Of a stretch of 30,826 nt of DNA, positions 16,068 through 24,841 are shown in pieces. The notes under the pieces were generated by a model, which was not told the DNA's origin, made no database searches, and saw only the letters and a list, made by a program, of their open reading frames with translations. The position numbers and the translations under genes are program-made. The first letter of the stretch is position 1, and each line of letters starts with the position of its first letter. This DNA is from Fluviibacter sp041311015 (lineage in GTDB: Bacteria; Pseudomonadota; Gammaproteobacteria; Burkholderiales; Rhodocyclaceae): assembly GCA_041311015.1 (NCBI GenBank), contig JBFYKG010000006.1, positions 1-30,826 of the forward strand, read 5' to 3'.

Positions 16068-16529
16068 TCAGGCGTAATGCCGGATCGTATCCAGTGGCAA
16101 TCGCCGGCCGCTGAGCCAGTCTTCGACACATTGCAGCACCAGCGGGCTGCGGTGTCGGTCCTGATTGGCGCGCAGTTCGTCCAGCGTCAACCAGTGTGCC
16201 GCCACGATGCCCTCATCCAGGGGCCGACCAGCCTCGACCTGATCTAGCCGGCAGTCAAAGGCAAAGCGCAGATAGGTGATATCGCCAGCCGGCACGGTCC
16301 ATTGATACACCCCGACCAGCGCTCGAGGCGTGACATGGCATCCCGTCTCTTCCAGTGCTTCACGAATGCAGCCAGCCACCAGTGATTCGCCTTCGTCCAT
16401 ATGGCCGGCAGGCTGGTTGAAACGCAAACCGGCCGAGGTCTGCTCTTCCACGACCAGAAAACGGCCATCCCGCTCAACCAGGGCTGCAACGGTCACACTG
16501 GGTTTCCAGCGATGATTTTGGGTATCCAT
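16068..16529 (-). CDS. nudJ: Nudix hydrolase, NudJ-like phosphatase
   Basis: The 153-residue protein carries a complete Nudix box: GHMDEGE, seven residues, then REALEETGC (about residues 42-66), which binds the metal and cleaves nucleoside di- and triphosphates. The N-terminus (KPSVTVAALVERDGRFLVVEEQ), FNQPAGH just before the box and the C-terminal RSPLVLQCVEDWLSGRRLPL match NudJ, which in E. coli acts on nucleotides and thiamine pyrophosphate precursors. In E. coli nudJ is also next to mnmA. There is no Shine-Dalgarno before the ATG; a -10-like TAAAAT lies seven bases upstream. Confidence 0.92.
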   Translation of the reverse strand: MDTQNHRWKPSVTVAALVERDGRFLVVEEQTSAGLRFNQPAGHMDEGESLVAGCIREALEETGCHVTPRALVGVYQWTVPAGDITYLRFAFDCRLDQVEAGRPLDEGIVAAHWLTLDELRANQDRHRSPLVLQCVEDWLSGRRLPLDTIRHYA

Positions 16530-16536
16530 AGGCGTT

Positions 16537-16542
16537 ATTTTA
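16537..16542 (-). promoter_or_regulatory. Possible -10 element directly before nudJ
   Basis: The minus strand reads TAAAAT, then seven bases (AACGCCT), then the nudJ ATG. Transcription would start at about the A of the start codon. No ribosome site fits between them. Confidence 0.4.
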
Positions 16543-16611
16543 CCGGACGATCCATTCTGGCGTTTCAGCCGACAACCCCCCGTGCATCCTGCTTTTCGAG
16601 CGGAAATCAGC

Positions 16612-16617
16612 TAGAAT
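16612..16617 (+). promoter_or_regulatory. Possible -10 element for the ilvE operon
   Basis: TAGAAT lies in the 171-base region between the divergent nudJ and ilvE genes. It would give a start near 16624 and a leader of about 77 bases that holds the hairpin at 16631-16667. The -35 is weak. Confidence 0.35.
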
Positions 16618-16630
16618 TTAAGCATTCTGC

Positions 16631-16667
16631 CCGGCAATCCCTGCCAATAACCTCGGGATCTAGCCGG
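16631..16667 (+). promoter_or_regulatory. Leader hairpin upstream of ilvE
   Basis: CCGGC (16631-16635) pairs with GCCGG (16663-16667), and ATCCC (16637-16641) with GGGAT (16655-16659), giving a two-part stem of ten pairs with a small internal loop and a 13-base apical loop. There is only a short mixed T stretch afterwards, so it is not a clear terminator. Confidence 0.4.
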
Positions 16668-16700
16668 TTGTTTGAGACGTATTACCTAAGGACTTCCATC

Positions 16701-17621
16701 ATGTCGATGTCTGACCGCGACGGTTTTATCTGGCTGGACGGCAAGCTCGTCCCCTGGCGCGATGCCAATACCCACGTTCTGACCCATTCGCTGCACTACG
16801 GGATGAGCGTGTTCGAAGGCGTCCGCGCTTACGACACCGGCCGTGGCACATCGATTTTCCGCTTGCAGGATCACACCCGTCGCCTGTTCAATTCAGCCCA
16901 CATCTTTCAGAAGGAAATTCCTTACGATCAGTCGACGATCAATGAAGCCCAGAAGGAAGTTGTCCGCGTCAACAAACTGGAAAGCGCCTACATTCGTCCG
17001 CTCGTTTATTACGGGTCAGAGAAGATGGGGGTTTCTCCCAAGGGTGCCAAGGTGCATGTGGCGATAGGCGCCTGGGCCTGGGGGGCCTATCTGGGCGAAG
17101 ACGGCCTGAAGAAGGGTATTCGCGTTAAGACCTCGTCATACACGCGTCACCACGTCAACGTATCGATGGTGCGCGCCAAGGCCGGTGGTCATTACATCAA
17201 TTCGATTCTGGCCAATAACGAAGCCACGACGGACGGCTACGATGAGGCGCTGCTCCTCGACACCGAAGGCTATGTGTCCGAAGGTGCCGGCGAAAACGTG
17301 TTCATTGTTAAAAACGGCAAGCTCTACACGCCGGAACTGGCCTCCTGCCTGGAAGGCATCACCCGTGACAGCGTGATCACGCTGGCCGGTGAACTGGGCA
17401 TCCCGGTCGAGCAAAAACGCATTACGCGTGACGAAGTCTATTGCGCCGATGAAGCCTTTTTCACCGGTACCGCCGCTGAGGTTACGCCAATCCGTGAGCT
17501 GGATAACCGCAAGATCGGCATCGGCAGCCGTGGCCCGGTGACCGAACGCATCCAGTCGGCCTACTTTGATGCCGTAAACGGCCGCAATCCGAAGCACGAA
17601 GACTGGCTAAGCTTTATCTGA
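16701..17621 (+). CDS. ilvE: Branched-chain amino acid aminotransferase
   Basis: IlvE performs the last step of leucine, isoleucine and valine synthesis, transferring an amino group from glutamate to the 2-oxo acids; it needs PLP. The 306-residue length is normal. The PLP-binding lysine is Lys160 in VRAKAGGHYINSILA, the same position as in E. coli. GMSVFEGVRAYDT near the N-terminus and EGAGENVFIVKNGKLYTP with the class IV signature are intact. AAGGA eight bases before the ATG at 16701 fixes the start; a second ATG six bases on is also possible. It leads a six-gene run and complements leuA, also in this window. Confidence 0.97.
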   Translation: MSMSDRDGFIWLDGKLVPWRDANTHVLTHSLHYGMSVFEGVRAYDTGRGTSIFRLQDHTRRLFNSAHIFQKEIPYDQSTINEAQKEVVRVNKLESAYIRPLVYYGSEKMGVSPKGAKVHVAIGAWAWGAYLGEDGLKKGIRVKTSSYTRHHVNVSMVRAKAGGHYINSILANNEATTDGYDEALLLDTEGYVSEGAGENVFIVKNGKLYTPELASCLEGITRDSVITLAGELGIPVEQKRITRDEVYCADEAFFTGTAAEVTPIRELDNRKIGIGSRGPVTERIQSAYFDAVNGRNPKHEDWLSFI

Positions 17622-17648
17622 CCCCCCCATACTGACGAGATCCGGACC

Positions 17649-17855
17649 ATGAACGCACCGCTTGAGAAAACCCTGTCGGAAACTGCCATTACCGTTACCG
17701 CCGCTGATCTGCCGCTGCACTGCCCGCCTAGAGGAACCCAGTTGTGGTCGGGGCATCCGCGTGTATTTCTGGATGTCTTGAAAACGGGTGATGTTGCTTG
17801 TCCGTACTGCGGCACCCAATACACGTTTGCTGGTGACAAGCCACACGCGCATTAA
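17649..17855 (+). CDS. Zinc-finger domain protein, CHCC type
   Basis: The 68-residue protein has the four ligands of the zf-CHCC family: Cys25, His36, Cys51 and Cys54, in LHCPPRG, GHPRVFLDV and ACPYCGTQY. The first 20 residues are poorly conserved. The family also includes the C-terminal domain of the complex I subunit NDUFS6; the bacterial proteins have no firmly established role. It lies 27 bases after ilvE and 33 before waaF, an order I recall from many Betaproteobacteria. Confidence 0.92.
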   Translation: MNAPLEKTLSETAITVTAADLPLHCPPRGTQLWSGHPRVFLDVLKTGDVACPYCGTQYTFAGDKPHAH

Positions 17856-17888
17856 TCGTTCATTACCCGCGGGCAGGCTGCTACCCAC

Positions 17889-18896
17889 ATGAATGCCGTC
17901 TCCCTGCTCGTTGCGCCCGCCTGGGTGGGCGATGCCGTGATGAGCGAACCGCTCATACGGCGCATCGCGGCGCACGACCAGAAACCTGTTGATGTCTTAG
18001 CCCCCCCCTGGGTCGCACCGGTTTTTGAGCGGATGCCCAGCGTCGGCCGGATCATCCCGGCACCCTTTGCCCATGGCAAACTGGATCTCGGCGCCCGCTG
18101 GCATCTTGGCCGACAACTCAGCGATCACGGCTATCGCAGTGCCTATGTACTGCCTAATTCACTTAAGTCCGCTTTAGCTGTAGCCTTTGCGGGCATCCCC
18201 AACCGCATTGGTTTTACCGGCGAATGCCGATATGGATTCCTGAATCATCGCCAACGGCTTGATAAGCAGGCACTCCCCCGGATGGTCGACCGGTTTCTGG
18301 CCTTGGGACCCAAAACGGGCGGAACCGTGACTGCAGATACCACACCACAGCTGCGCGCCGCCCCCGGCGCTTTCGAAGGCCTGTGTCACCGTCTGGGGTT
18401 GGTTCGTAATGAACGTTTGGCGGTGCTGTGCCCCGGGGCCGAATATGGCCCGGCCAAGCGCTGGCCGGAATCTCATTTTGCGGCGGTTGCCCGCGCGCTG
18501 GCCGATGCCGGATGGACGGTCTGGATTATTGGCTCTCACAAAGACGAAGCAATGGGTGCGGCCATCCACGACCTGAGCGGAGGCGCCGCAATCAATCTCT
18601 GCGGGCGAACACAGCTCGCCGATGCGATTGATCTCCTGAGCGGCGCCGATGTGGTTGTGACCAACGACTCCGGGCTGATGCATGTGGCGGCCGCACTGGA
18701 TCGGCCGCTGGTTGCCCTGTACGGCTCATCATCGCCAGAGTTCACACCACCGCTAGCTCGGCACGTGGCGATCCTGCAACACCCTGTGCCTTGCAGCCCC
18801 TGCTTTGCGCGCACTTGCCGCTTCGGCCATCTGGATTGCCTGACGCACCTGGAACCGAGCCAGGTGCTTGAAGCCATCCGGTCTTTCGATCTCTGA
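17889..18896 (+). CDS. waaF: LPS heptosyltransferase II (ADP-heptose:LPS heptosyltransferase)
   Basis: WaaF adds the second heptose to the LPS inner core, on the cytoplasmic side of the inner membrane. The 335-residue GT9-family protein begins LLVAPAWVGDAVMSEPLIR, has the phosphate-binding region CPGAEYGPAKRWPESHFA in the C-terminal domain, and the donor-binding motif TNDSGLMHVAAALDRPLVALYGSSSP. The C-terminal PCFARTCRFGHLDCL is typical of WaaF. Bases 18001-18008 are a run of eight C inside codons about 38-40, where slippage would break the frame. The downstream gene begins 20 bases later. Confidence 0.96.
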   Translation: MNAVSLLVAPAWVGDAVMSEPLIRRIAAHDQKPVDVLAPPWVAPVFERMPSVGRIIPAPFAHGKLDLGARWHLGRQLSDHGYRSAYVLPNSLKSALAVAFAGIPNRIGFTGECRYGFLNHRQRLDKQALPRMVDRFLALGPKTGGTVTADTTPQLRAAPGAFEGLCHRLGLVRNERLAVLCPGAEYGPAKRWPESHFAAVARALADAGWTVWIIGSHKDEAMGAAIHDLSGGAAINLCGRTQLADAIDLLSGADVVVTNDSGLMHVAAALDRPLVALYGSSSPEFTPPLARHVAILQHPVPCSPCFARTCRFGHLDCLTHLEPSQVLEAIRSFDL

Positions 18897-18916
18897 CCCC
18901 ACCTCAGGACTTCGCC

Positions 18917-19408
18917 ATGAGCCTGCCGCCGCCCACTGCCCCGGTTCCGAATTTTGCTACGCCCGATGAAGCCGAGCAGGGCTTCTACCAGAGCGTTACG
19001 CAGGCTAACCTAGATGCCCTGATGGCGATCTGGGCCGATGAGGATGAGATCGTGTGTATCGATCCGGATGGTCGACGTGCCGCCGGACATGCGGCTATCC
19101 GCCAGGGGTGGCAGGCCATCTTTTCCGGATGCCATCACCTGGAAATCGAAGTCACCAACATCATGCGCTGGCAAAGTGGGCTAGTCGCCATTCACCTGGT
19201 TCAGGAAAGCGTGACGATGTTTAGCGTGCCGGAAGCGCTTACCGATACCGAGCACCCGAATGCACTGGTCAAGCGTAACGGCGTCACGACCGCCATGAAT
19301 GTGTATGTTCGCGGTGGCAATGGCTGGCGGCTGGTTTGCCATCAGGCAACAGCACAACTGGCATCGATCGAGGCTCAGGCTGCCGCGGCGGCCCACACGC
19401 TGCACTAG
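18917..19408 (+). CDS. SnoaL-like / DUF4440 NTF2-fold protein
   Basis: The 163-residue soluble protein has an NTF2-like pattern: a helix with EAEQGFYQSVTQANLDALMAIWADEDEIVCIDPDG, then GHAAIRQGWQAIF, and alternating beta strands with VAIHLVQESVTMF and NVYVRGGNGWRLVCHQATA. Such domains occur in enzymes and small-molecule binding proteins, so no reaction can be given. AGGA upstream supports the ATG. It is between waaF and the YheT-like gene, the latter starting two bases after its stop. Confidence 0.85.
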   Translation: MSLPPPTAPVPNFATPDEAEQGFYQSVTQANLDALMAIWADEDEIVCIDPDGRRAAGHAAIRQGWQAIFSGCHHLEIEVTNIMRWQSGLVAIHLVQESVTMFSVPEALTDTEHPNALVKRNGVTTAMNVYVRGGNGWRLVCHQATAQLASIEAQAAAAAHTLH

Positions 19409-19410
19409 GC

Positions 19411-20415
19411 ATGTTGCCGCTTGCGCCCTACCAGCCACCATTCTGGCTGTTCAACGGACACCTGCAAACCCTCTGGCCCGTCTGGAAAACCCTGCGCTTG
19501 CCACCCATCGCTTGGCCGCGTGAGCGTTGGCTAACGCCCGACAACGATTTCATTGATGTTGACTGCATCCATGCCGGTGACGTCGATGCCCCCGTTGTTG
19601 TACTGTTTCATGGGCTAGAAGGGAATTCCCAATCCCATTACGCCCGCATCATGGCCAGGGTGCTGGAACAAGCCGGCTGGACAGGCTATGTCCCGCACTT
19701 CCGCGGCTGTAGCGGCGAACTAAACCAAAAACCCCGTGCTTACCACTCCGGTGATTCGACTGAAATCGACTGGATCCTGCGCCGCTTCCGCAGCCTGTAT
19801 CCAGATCGGTTGATCTGTGCCGCGGGCGTCTCCCTCGGTGGTAATGCGCTGATGAAGTGGCTGGGGGAACAGGGGGAAGCTGCCGCGCAGGTGATCGATG
19901 CAGCGGCGGCAATCTCACCGCCCATGGATGTGGCCGCATGTGGGGCCTGGCTGGATCAGGGCGCGAACCGGCAGGTGTATACCCAGCACTTTCTGCGCAC
20001 CATGAAAACCCAGAGCGAAGCCCGGCTGGCTCATTTCCCTGATCTCTTTGATGCACACCGTATGCGTCAGGCAACTACCCTTCGCGAATTTGACGATTGC
20101 GTGACCGCGCCCCTACATGGCTTTGCCGGGGTTGACGACTACTGGCGCCGCGCATCAGCCTTGCCGCTGCTGGGTGACATCCGCCTCCCCACCTTACTGC
20201 TGATGCCGCGTAACGACCCCTTTTTACCTGACAGCTGCTACCCGGATCCAACACAGTGCCCACCATCGGTCACCCTGGAAACGCCTGCTGCCGGTGGGCA
20301 TGTAGGCTTCAGCGGCGGCCGGGGGCCGGACAAGGATCTGTGGCTGCCCACCCGTATAATTCACTTTTTTGCAGACACCCTCGGATTAACGCTCTCCCGC
20401 GCCGAATCCCCCTAA
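19411..20415 (+). CDS. yheT: Alpha/beta-hydrolase, YheT family
   Basis: The 334-residue protein has the YheT layout. The N-terminus includes FNGHLQTLWP, then VVLFHGLEGNSQSHYARIM for the oxyanion region and FRGCSGELN. The nucleophile is Ser141 in GVSLGGNALMKWLGE; an Asp lies in LLMPRNDPFLP and a His in GGHVGFSGG. The natural substrate is unknown. I chose the ATG at 19411 because family similarity (PPFWLFNGHLQT) starts close to it; an upstream in-frame ATG would lie inside the previous gene. It begins two bases after that gene's stop. Confidence 0.92.
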   Translation: MLPLAPYQPPFWLFNGHLQTLWPVWKTLRLPPIAWPRERWLTPDNDFIDVDCIHAGDVDAPVVVLFHGLEGNSQSHYARIMARVLEQAGWTGYVPHFRGCSGELNQKPRAYHSGDSTEIDWILRRFRSLYPDRLICAAGVSLGGNALMKWLGEQGEAAAQVIDAAAAISPPMDVAACGAWLDQGANRQVYTQHFLRTMKTQSEARLAHFPDLFDAHRMRQATTLREFDDCVTAPLHGFAGVDDYWRRASALPLLGDIRLPTLLLMPRNDPFLPDSCYPDPTQCPPSVTLETPAAGGHVGFSGGRGPDKDLWLPTRIIHFFADTLGLTLSRAESP

Positions 20416-20425
20416 CGAGAAAACC

Positions 20426-21823
20426 ATGTCACGTTTCGCCATTCCTGCCCTGCCCGCCTCAATTTTCAAAGCCTACGATATCCGTGGCATTGTCGATGAC
20501 ACACTCACACCCGAGGTGGTCCGTGCTGTGGGTCTGGGCCTCGGTACGCTGGCCCGCGAACAGGGCGTCAAGGCCATTGCGGTCGGGCGTGATGGCCGCT
20601 TGTCGGGCCCGAGCCTATCAAAAGCCTTACAGGAGGGTATTATCGCCGCCGGGGTCGATGCCATTGATGTGGGTTGCGTCCCAACACCGGTGACGTACTT
20701 TGCCGGTTTTCAGCTGGAAACCTATTCCTGTGTCTCCGTGACCGGAAGCCATAACCCGCCCGACTACAACGGCCTCAAGATGGTGATCGCCGGCAATACG
20801 CTGGCAGGGGATGCGATTCAGGCGTTGAAACAGCGTATCGAAGCCGGTGATGTGCATTGGGCAGACCAACCGGGGCAGATGAAAACTGCGGACGTGAAAT
20901 CTGCCTATCTCGACCATATCGTGGGTGATGTAAAGCTTGCACGCCCGATGACGATTGCCGTGGACTGCGGCAATGGTGTGGCCGGTGAGCTGGCGCCGGA
21001 ATTGTTCAAACGCATGGGCTGCAAGGTCATCCCCATGTATTGCGAGATTGATGGCACCTTCCCGAACCATCACCCGGATCCGTCAAAACCCGAGAACCTC
21101 GAAGACCTCGTCGCCGAGCTGAAGAAGACCGATGCCGAGATCGGCCTGGCCTTTGATGGCGATGGTGACCGCCTGGGTGTGGTGACTAAAGATGGCGAAG
21201 TGATTTTTCCGGATCGCCAGATGATGCTGTTTGCCCAGGACGTGCTGTCGCGCTGCCCGGGCGCCCCGATTATTTTTGACGTCAAGTGCTCACGTCTGCT
21301 CGGCGATGCCATTCGTGCTGCCGGTGGCCAACCGCTGATGTGGAAAACCGGCCATGCATTGATCAAAGCCAAGCTCAAGGAAACCGGTGCCCCGCTGGCC
21401 GGCGAGATGAGTGGGCACGTGTTCTTCAAGGAACGCTGGTTCGGTTTTGATGATGGTCTGTACACCGGTGCCCGTCTGCTCGAAATTCTGTCGCGCTCTG
21501 CTGACGCCAACCCGGTGCTCAAGAACCTGCCCAACAGTCAGAGCACCCCGGAACTCAACATCAGCATGAAAGAAGGCGAACCGCATGCCCTGATGGCCGA
21601 ACTGGCCGTCGCACCCGACTTCCCGGGTGCGCGTGACGTGATCACCATTGATGGCTTGCGTGTCGAATACGCCGATGGCTTTGGTCTGGCCCGCCCGTCG
21701 AACACGACGCCGGTGGTGGTACTGCGTTTTGAAGCCGACACACCGGAAGCGCTCGCCCGCATTCAGGGTGAATTCCGCCGCGTCCTTAACAAGGCTCGGC
21801 CCGAACTGAAACTACCCTTCTGA
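20426..21823 (+). CDS. algC: Phosphomannomutase/phosphoglucomutase
   Basis: This enzyme interconverts the 1- and 6-phosphates of mannose and glucose, supplying precursors for LPS and other surface sugars. The 465-residue protein resembles Pseudomonas aeruginosa AlgC along its full length. The phosphoserine is Ser108 in VTGSHNPPDYNG, the same number as in AlgC; the metal site is AFDGDGDRLGVV; the sugar loop is GEMSGHVFF; and the C-terminal phosphate site is RPSNTTPVVVLRFEA. It ends the ilvE-to-algC run, ten bases after yheT, and fits with waaF in envelope synthesis. It converges on the secreted-protein gene with 12 bases between the stops. Confidence 0.95.
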   Translation: MSRFAIPALPASIFKAYDIRGIVDDTLTPEVVRAVGLGLGTLAREQGVKAIAVGRDGRLSGPSLSKALQEGIIAAGVDAIDVGCVPTPVTYFAGFQLETYSCVSVTGSHNPPDYNGLKMVIAGNTLAGDAIQALKQRIEAGDVHWADQPGQMKTADVKSAYLDHIVGDVKLARPMTIAVDCGNGVAGELAPELFKRMGCKVIPMYCEIDGTFPNHHPDPSKPENLEDLVAELKKTDAEIGLAFDGDGDRLGVVTKDGEVIFPDRQMMLFAQDVLSRCPGAPIIFDVKCSRLLGDAIRAAGGQPLMWKTGHALIKAKLKETGAPLAGEMSGHVFFKERWFGFDDGLYTGARLLEILSRSADANPVLKNLPNSQSTPELNISMKEGEPHALMAELAVAPDFPGARDVITIDGLRVEYADGFGLARPSNTTPVVVLRFEADTPEALARIQGEFRRVLNKARPELKLPF

Positions 21824-21835
21824 TCTCTGTGGTGC

Positions 21836-22144
21836 TTACTTACCGCTCAGGCTGCGACGGTTGTAGTCTTTATCACCGGGTTTGATACAACGCCCGACAC
21901 CGAACAAGCCGCCCTGGGTGCCTGCAGGGCAGCCCTTGTTTTCCGGAAACGTGTCTGCAACCTTTTTAGCCTCGGCGGCTTTAACGGTGTTCACATATTC
22001 CCAACGGCCATTGGGAAACAACAGCACGTCTTCGCCGCTGGCTGTTTTTCCGGCGATCGGCGTTCTGTCCGGCGCATCCGTCGTATCGGCATAAGCCTGC
22101 TGTCCCACCAGGGCCAGCAGGCCAATCACCAGAAAACCCCGCAT
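21836..22144 (-). CDS. Small secreted protein of unknown function
   Basis: The 102-residue protein has a signal peptide (RGFLVIGLLALVGQQAYA) with cleavage probably before DTTDAP. The mature part contains TASGEDVLLFPNGRWEYVN, a beta-hairpin segment also seen in DUF3157-like periplasmic proteins, and a tail with two cysteines (KGCPAGTQGGLFGVGRC). The ATG at 22144 has AGGA five bases upstream; the ATG at 22150 overlaps that site. The start lies seven bases after the alaS stop, so it is cotranscribed with alaS. I do not know its function. Confidence 0.75.
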   Translation of the reverse strand: MRGFLVIGLLALVGQQAYADTTDAPDRTPIAGKTASGEDVLLFPNGRWEYVNTVKAAEAKKVADTFPENKGCPAGTQGGLFGVGRCIKPGDKDYNRRSLSGK

Positions 22145-22151
22145 CTGCATC

Positions 22152-24776
22152 CTAGCGCCCAGCCACCCAGGCACTGACCGAGGCCAGTGCATTGGCCAGA
22201 TTGGCCGGCTGCGTGCCGCCCGCCTGCGCCATATCGGCACGGCCACCGCCCTTGCCGCCAACCTGCGAGGCCACATGGTTGACCAACTCGCCCGCCTTGA
22301 AGCGGCCGACCAGATCTGACGTGACACCGGCAATCAGCGACACCTTGTCGCCCTCGGCCACACCCAGCACAACCACACCCGACTTGAGCTGATCTTTCAG
22401 TTGATCCAGCGTTTCTCGCAACGCCGATCCACTGACGCCATCCAGCTTGACTGACAACACGGCGACCCCATTCACCTGTTCGGCCTTGCTGGCCAGATCT
22501 CCCCCTTGTGCCGCGGCCAGCTTAGACTGCAGCCGGTTGACTTCTTTTTCCTGGGCTTTCTGTGCTTCGAGCAGACCATGGATACGGGACGGCAATTCGG
22601 CCGGCTTGCACTTCACCAGACCGGCCACTTCATTCAGCGCCTGACGGCGGAACTGCACAGCAGCAAGGGCATAGTCACCAGTCAATGCCTCGACCCGACG
22701 GACGCCTGCGGCAACGCCGGACTCCGACAGAATCGTGAACAGGCCAATATCACCCGTGCGCGACACGTGCGTACCACCGCACAGCTCACGCGAGGTGCCA
22801 ATATCCAGCACGCGTACGCTATCGCCATACTTCTCACCGAAGAGCATCATGGCGCCCAGTTTCTGGGCGTCTTCGATGGCCATTTCGCGTGCCTCAGTCG
22901 GCAGATTGCGCATGATCTCGCGGTTGACGATATCTTCCACGGCACAAATCTGTTCCAGCGTCATCGGCGCATTGTGCGCAAAATCGAAACGGGTTTTTTC
23001 CGCATCAACCAGAGAGCCCTTCTGCTGGACGTGGTCGCCCAGAACTTCGCGCAAAGCCTTATGCATCAGGTGCGTTGCCGAGTGATTACGCATGGTGCGC
23101 TCACGATCGACTACATTGACGCGCGCATCAACGGTGTTACCCACGCTGAGTGACCCCTGGCGCAACGTGCCATGGTGACCAAACACCTGCGCCTGAATCT
23201 TCTGGGTGTCTTCAACGAGGAACTCGCCGTGGACAGAGGTCAGCACACCATCATCACCCACCTGACCACCCGACTCAGCATAGAACGGCGTCTTGTCGAG
23301 CACGACCACACCGGATTCGCCTGCCGCAAGCGTATTCACCGCCACGCCATCCTTGTAAAGTGCAATGATGGTGGATTCGGTGGCAAGTAACGCATAACCT
23401 TCGAACCGGGTCGCAGGGCCTTCATAGGCCAGTGCCGCAGCCATGGTGAACTTACCGGCCGCACGGGCCTGCTCGCGTTGACGCGTCATGGCCGCATCAA
23501 AAGCCGCTTCATCAACGCTATAACCACGTTCACGGCAGACGTCTGCTGTCAGATCCAGCGGAAAGCCATAGGTGTCGTGCAGCTTGAACGCGGTCTCGCC
23601 ATCCAGCACGCCGCCTTCTGGCAAACCGGCCAGGGCACTGTCGAGAATTTCCATACCGTGCGCAATGGTCTCGAAGAAACGCTCCTCTTCAAGACGCAGA
23701 ATATCGGTAACACGCTGCTCGGCTCGTGCCAACTCGGGATAGGCCTCACCCATTTCCGCCACCAGGGCGCCCACCAACGTATTAAAGAACGGGGTACGTG
23801 CGCCCAGCTTGTAACCATGACGGATGGCACGGCGCACGATCCGGCGCAGCACATAGCCGCGGCCTTCGTTACCGGGAATGACGCCATCGACGATGAGGAA
23901 CGCGCAAGCGCGAATATGGTCCGCAATCACCTTCAGTGAAGCTGCATCCAGGGTCGCTTCGCCACCCGACTTGATAACGGCCTTTTGCGCCGCTGTAATC
24001 AGGTGCTGAAATAGATCGATTTCGTAGTTGCTATGAACATGCTGGAGTACGGCGGCAATCCGCTCCAACCCCATGCCCGTATCCACACACGGCCGCGGCA
24101 GCGGATGCAGCACCCCGGCTTCATCCCGGTTGTATTGCATGAAAACCAGGTTCCAGATCTCGATGTAACGGTCGCCGTCTTCTTCCGGCGACCCCGGGGG
24201 GCCACCCCAGATATCCGGGCCGTGGTCATAGAAAATTTCGGTACAGGGGCCACAGGGGCCGGTATCGGCCATTTGCCAGAAGTTATCCGAGGCGTAACGC
24301 GCGCCCTTGTTGTCGCCAATGCGGATGATGCGGTCGGTCGGTACGCCAACTTCCTTCGACCAGATGTCGTAGGCCTCGTCATCTTCCTGATAGACCGTGA
24401 CCCACAGCTTCTCTTTGGGAAGACCATAAACACCGGTCAGCAGCTCCCAGGCAAAGTTGATGGCATCTCGCTTGAAGTAGTCACCAAAGCTGAAGTTGCC
24501 CAGCATTTCAAAGAAGGTGTGGTGCCGCGCCGTATACCCCACATTCTCCAGATCGTTGTGCTTACCACCGGCACGCACGCTACGTTGCGAGGACGTCGCA
24601 CGGGTGTACGGGCGCTTATCCTGACCGAGGAACACGTCCTTGAACTGCACCATGCCTGAGTTGGTAAAGAGCAGCGTGGGATCGTTGCCCGGCACCAGAG
24701 AACTGGACGGCACAATGGTGTGGCCTTTGGATTCGAAGAAACGGAGAAACTTGTTCCGGATTTCGGCGCTATTCAT
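22152..24776 (-). CDS. alaS: Alanyl-tRNA synthetase
   Basis: AlaS charges tRNA-Ala and hydrolyses mischarged Ser- and Gly-tRNA. The 874 residues give the full domain set: the class II catalytic core from RNKFLRFFESKGH through TNSGMVQFKDVFLG, the editing domain, and the C-terminal dimerisation region (C-Ala). The editing-site zinc ligands match E. coli numbering: His565, His569 (HSATH), Cys666 and His670 (CGGTH). The ATG has AGGA about nine bases upstream. It lies 65 bases after the UgpB-like gene and just before the small secreted-protein gene. Confidence 0.98.
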   Translation of the reverse strand: MNSAEIRNKFLRFFESKGHTIVPSSSLVPGNDPTLLFTNSGMVQFKDVFLGQDKRPYTRATSSQRSVRAGGKHNDLENVGYTARHHTFFEMLGNFSFGDYFKRDAINFAWELLTGVYGLPKEKLWVTVYQEDDEAYDIWSKEVGVPTDRIIRIGDNKGARYASDNFWQMADTGPCGPCTEIFYDHGPDIWGGPPGSPEEDGDRYIEIWNLVFMQYNRDEAGVLHPLPRPCVDTGMGLERIAAVLQHVHSNYEIDLFQHLITAAQKAVIKSGGEATLDAASLKVIADHIRACAFLIVDGVIPGNEGRGYVLRRIVRRAIRHGYKLGARTPFFNTLVGALVAEMGEAYPELARAEQRVTDILRLEEERFFETIAHGMEILDSALAGLPEGGVLDGETAFKLHDTYGFPLDLTADVCRERGYSVDEAAFDAAMTRQREQARAAGKFTMAAALAYEGPATRFEGYALLATESTIIALYKDGVAVNTLAAGESGVVVLDKTPFYAESGGQVGDDGVLTSVHGEFLVEDTQKIQAQVFGHHGTLRQGSLSVGNTVDARVNVVDRERTMRNHSATHLMHKALREVLGDHVQQKGSLVDAEKTRFDFAHNAPMTLEQICAVEDIVNREIMRNLPTEAREMAIEDAQKLGAMMLFGEKYGDSVRVLDIGTSRELCGGTHVSRTGDIGLFTILSESGVAAGVRRVEALTGDYALAAVQFRRQALNEVAGLVKCKPAELPSRIHGLLEAQKAQEKEVNRLQSKLAAAQGGDLASKAEQVNGVAVLSVKLDGVSGSALRETLDQLKDQLKSGVVVLGVAEGDKVSLIAGVTSDLVGRFKAGELVNHVASQVGGKGGGRADMAQAGGTQPANLANALASVSAWVAGR

Positions 24777-24841
24777 AACAGGTGATCCTAGTGCGAAGCT
24801 AAACAGTCGAAGCAGAAAACGTGGGCGTCAGATGACACGGA

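Noticed and set aside
22506..23153. 215-codon plus-strand frame across alaS
   Set aside because: Antisense shadow of alaS, which has all catalytic and zinc-binding residues.
24033..24659. 208-codon plus-strand frame at the 5' end of alaS
   Set aside because: Antisense to the catalytic core of AlaS; no motif in the translation.
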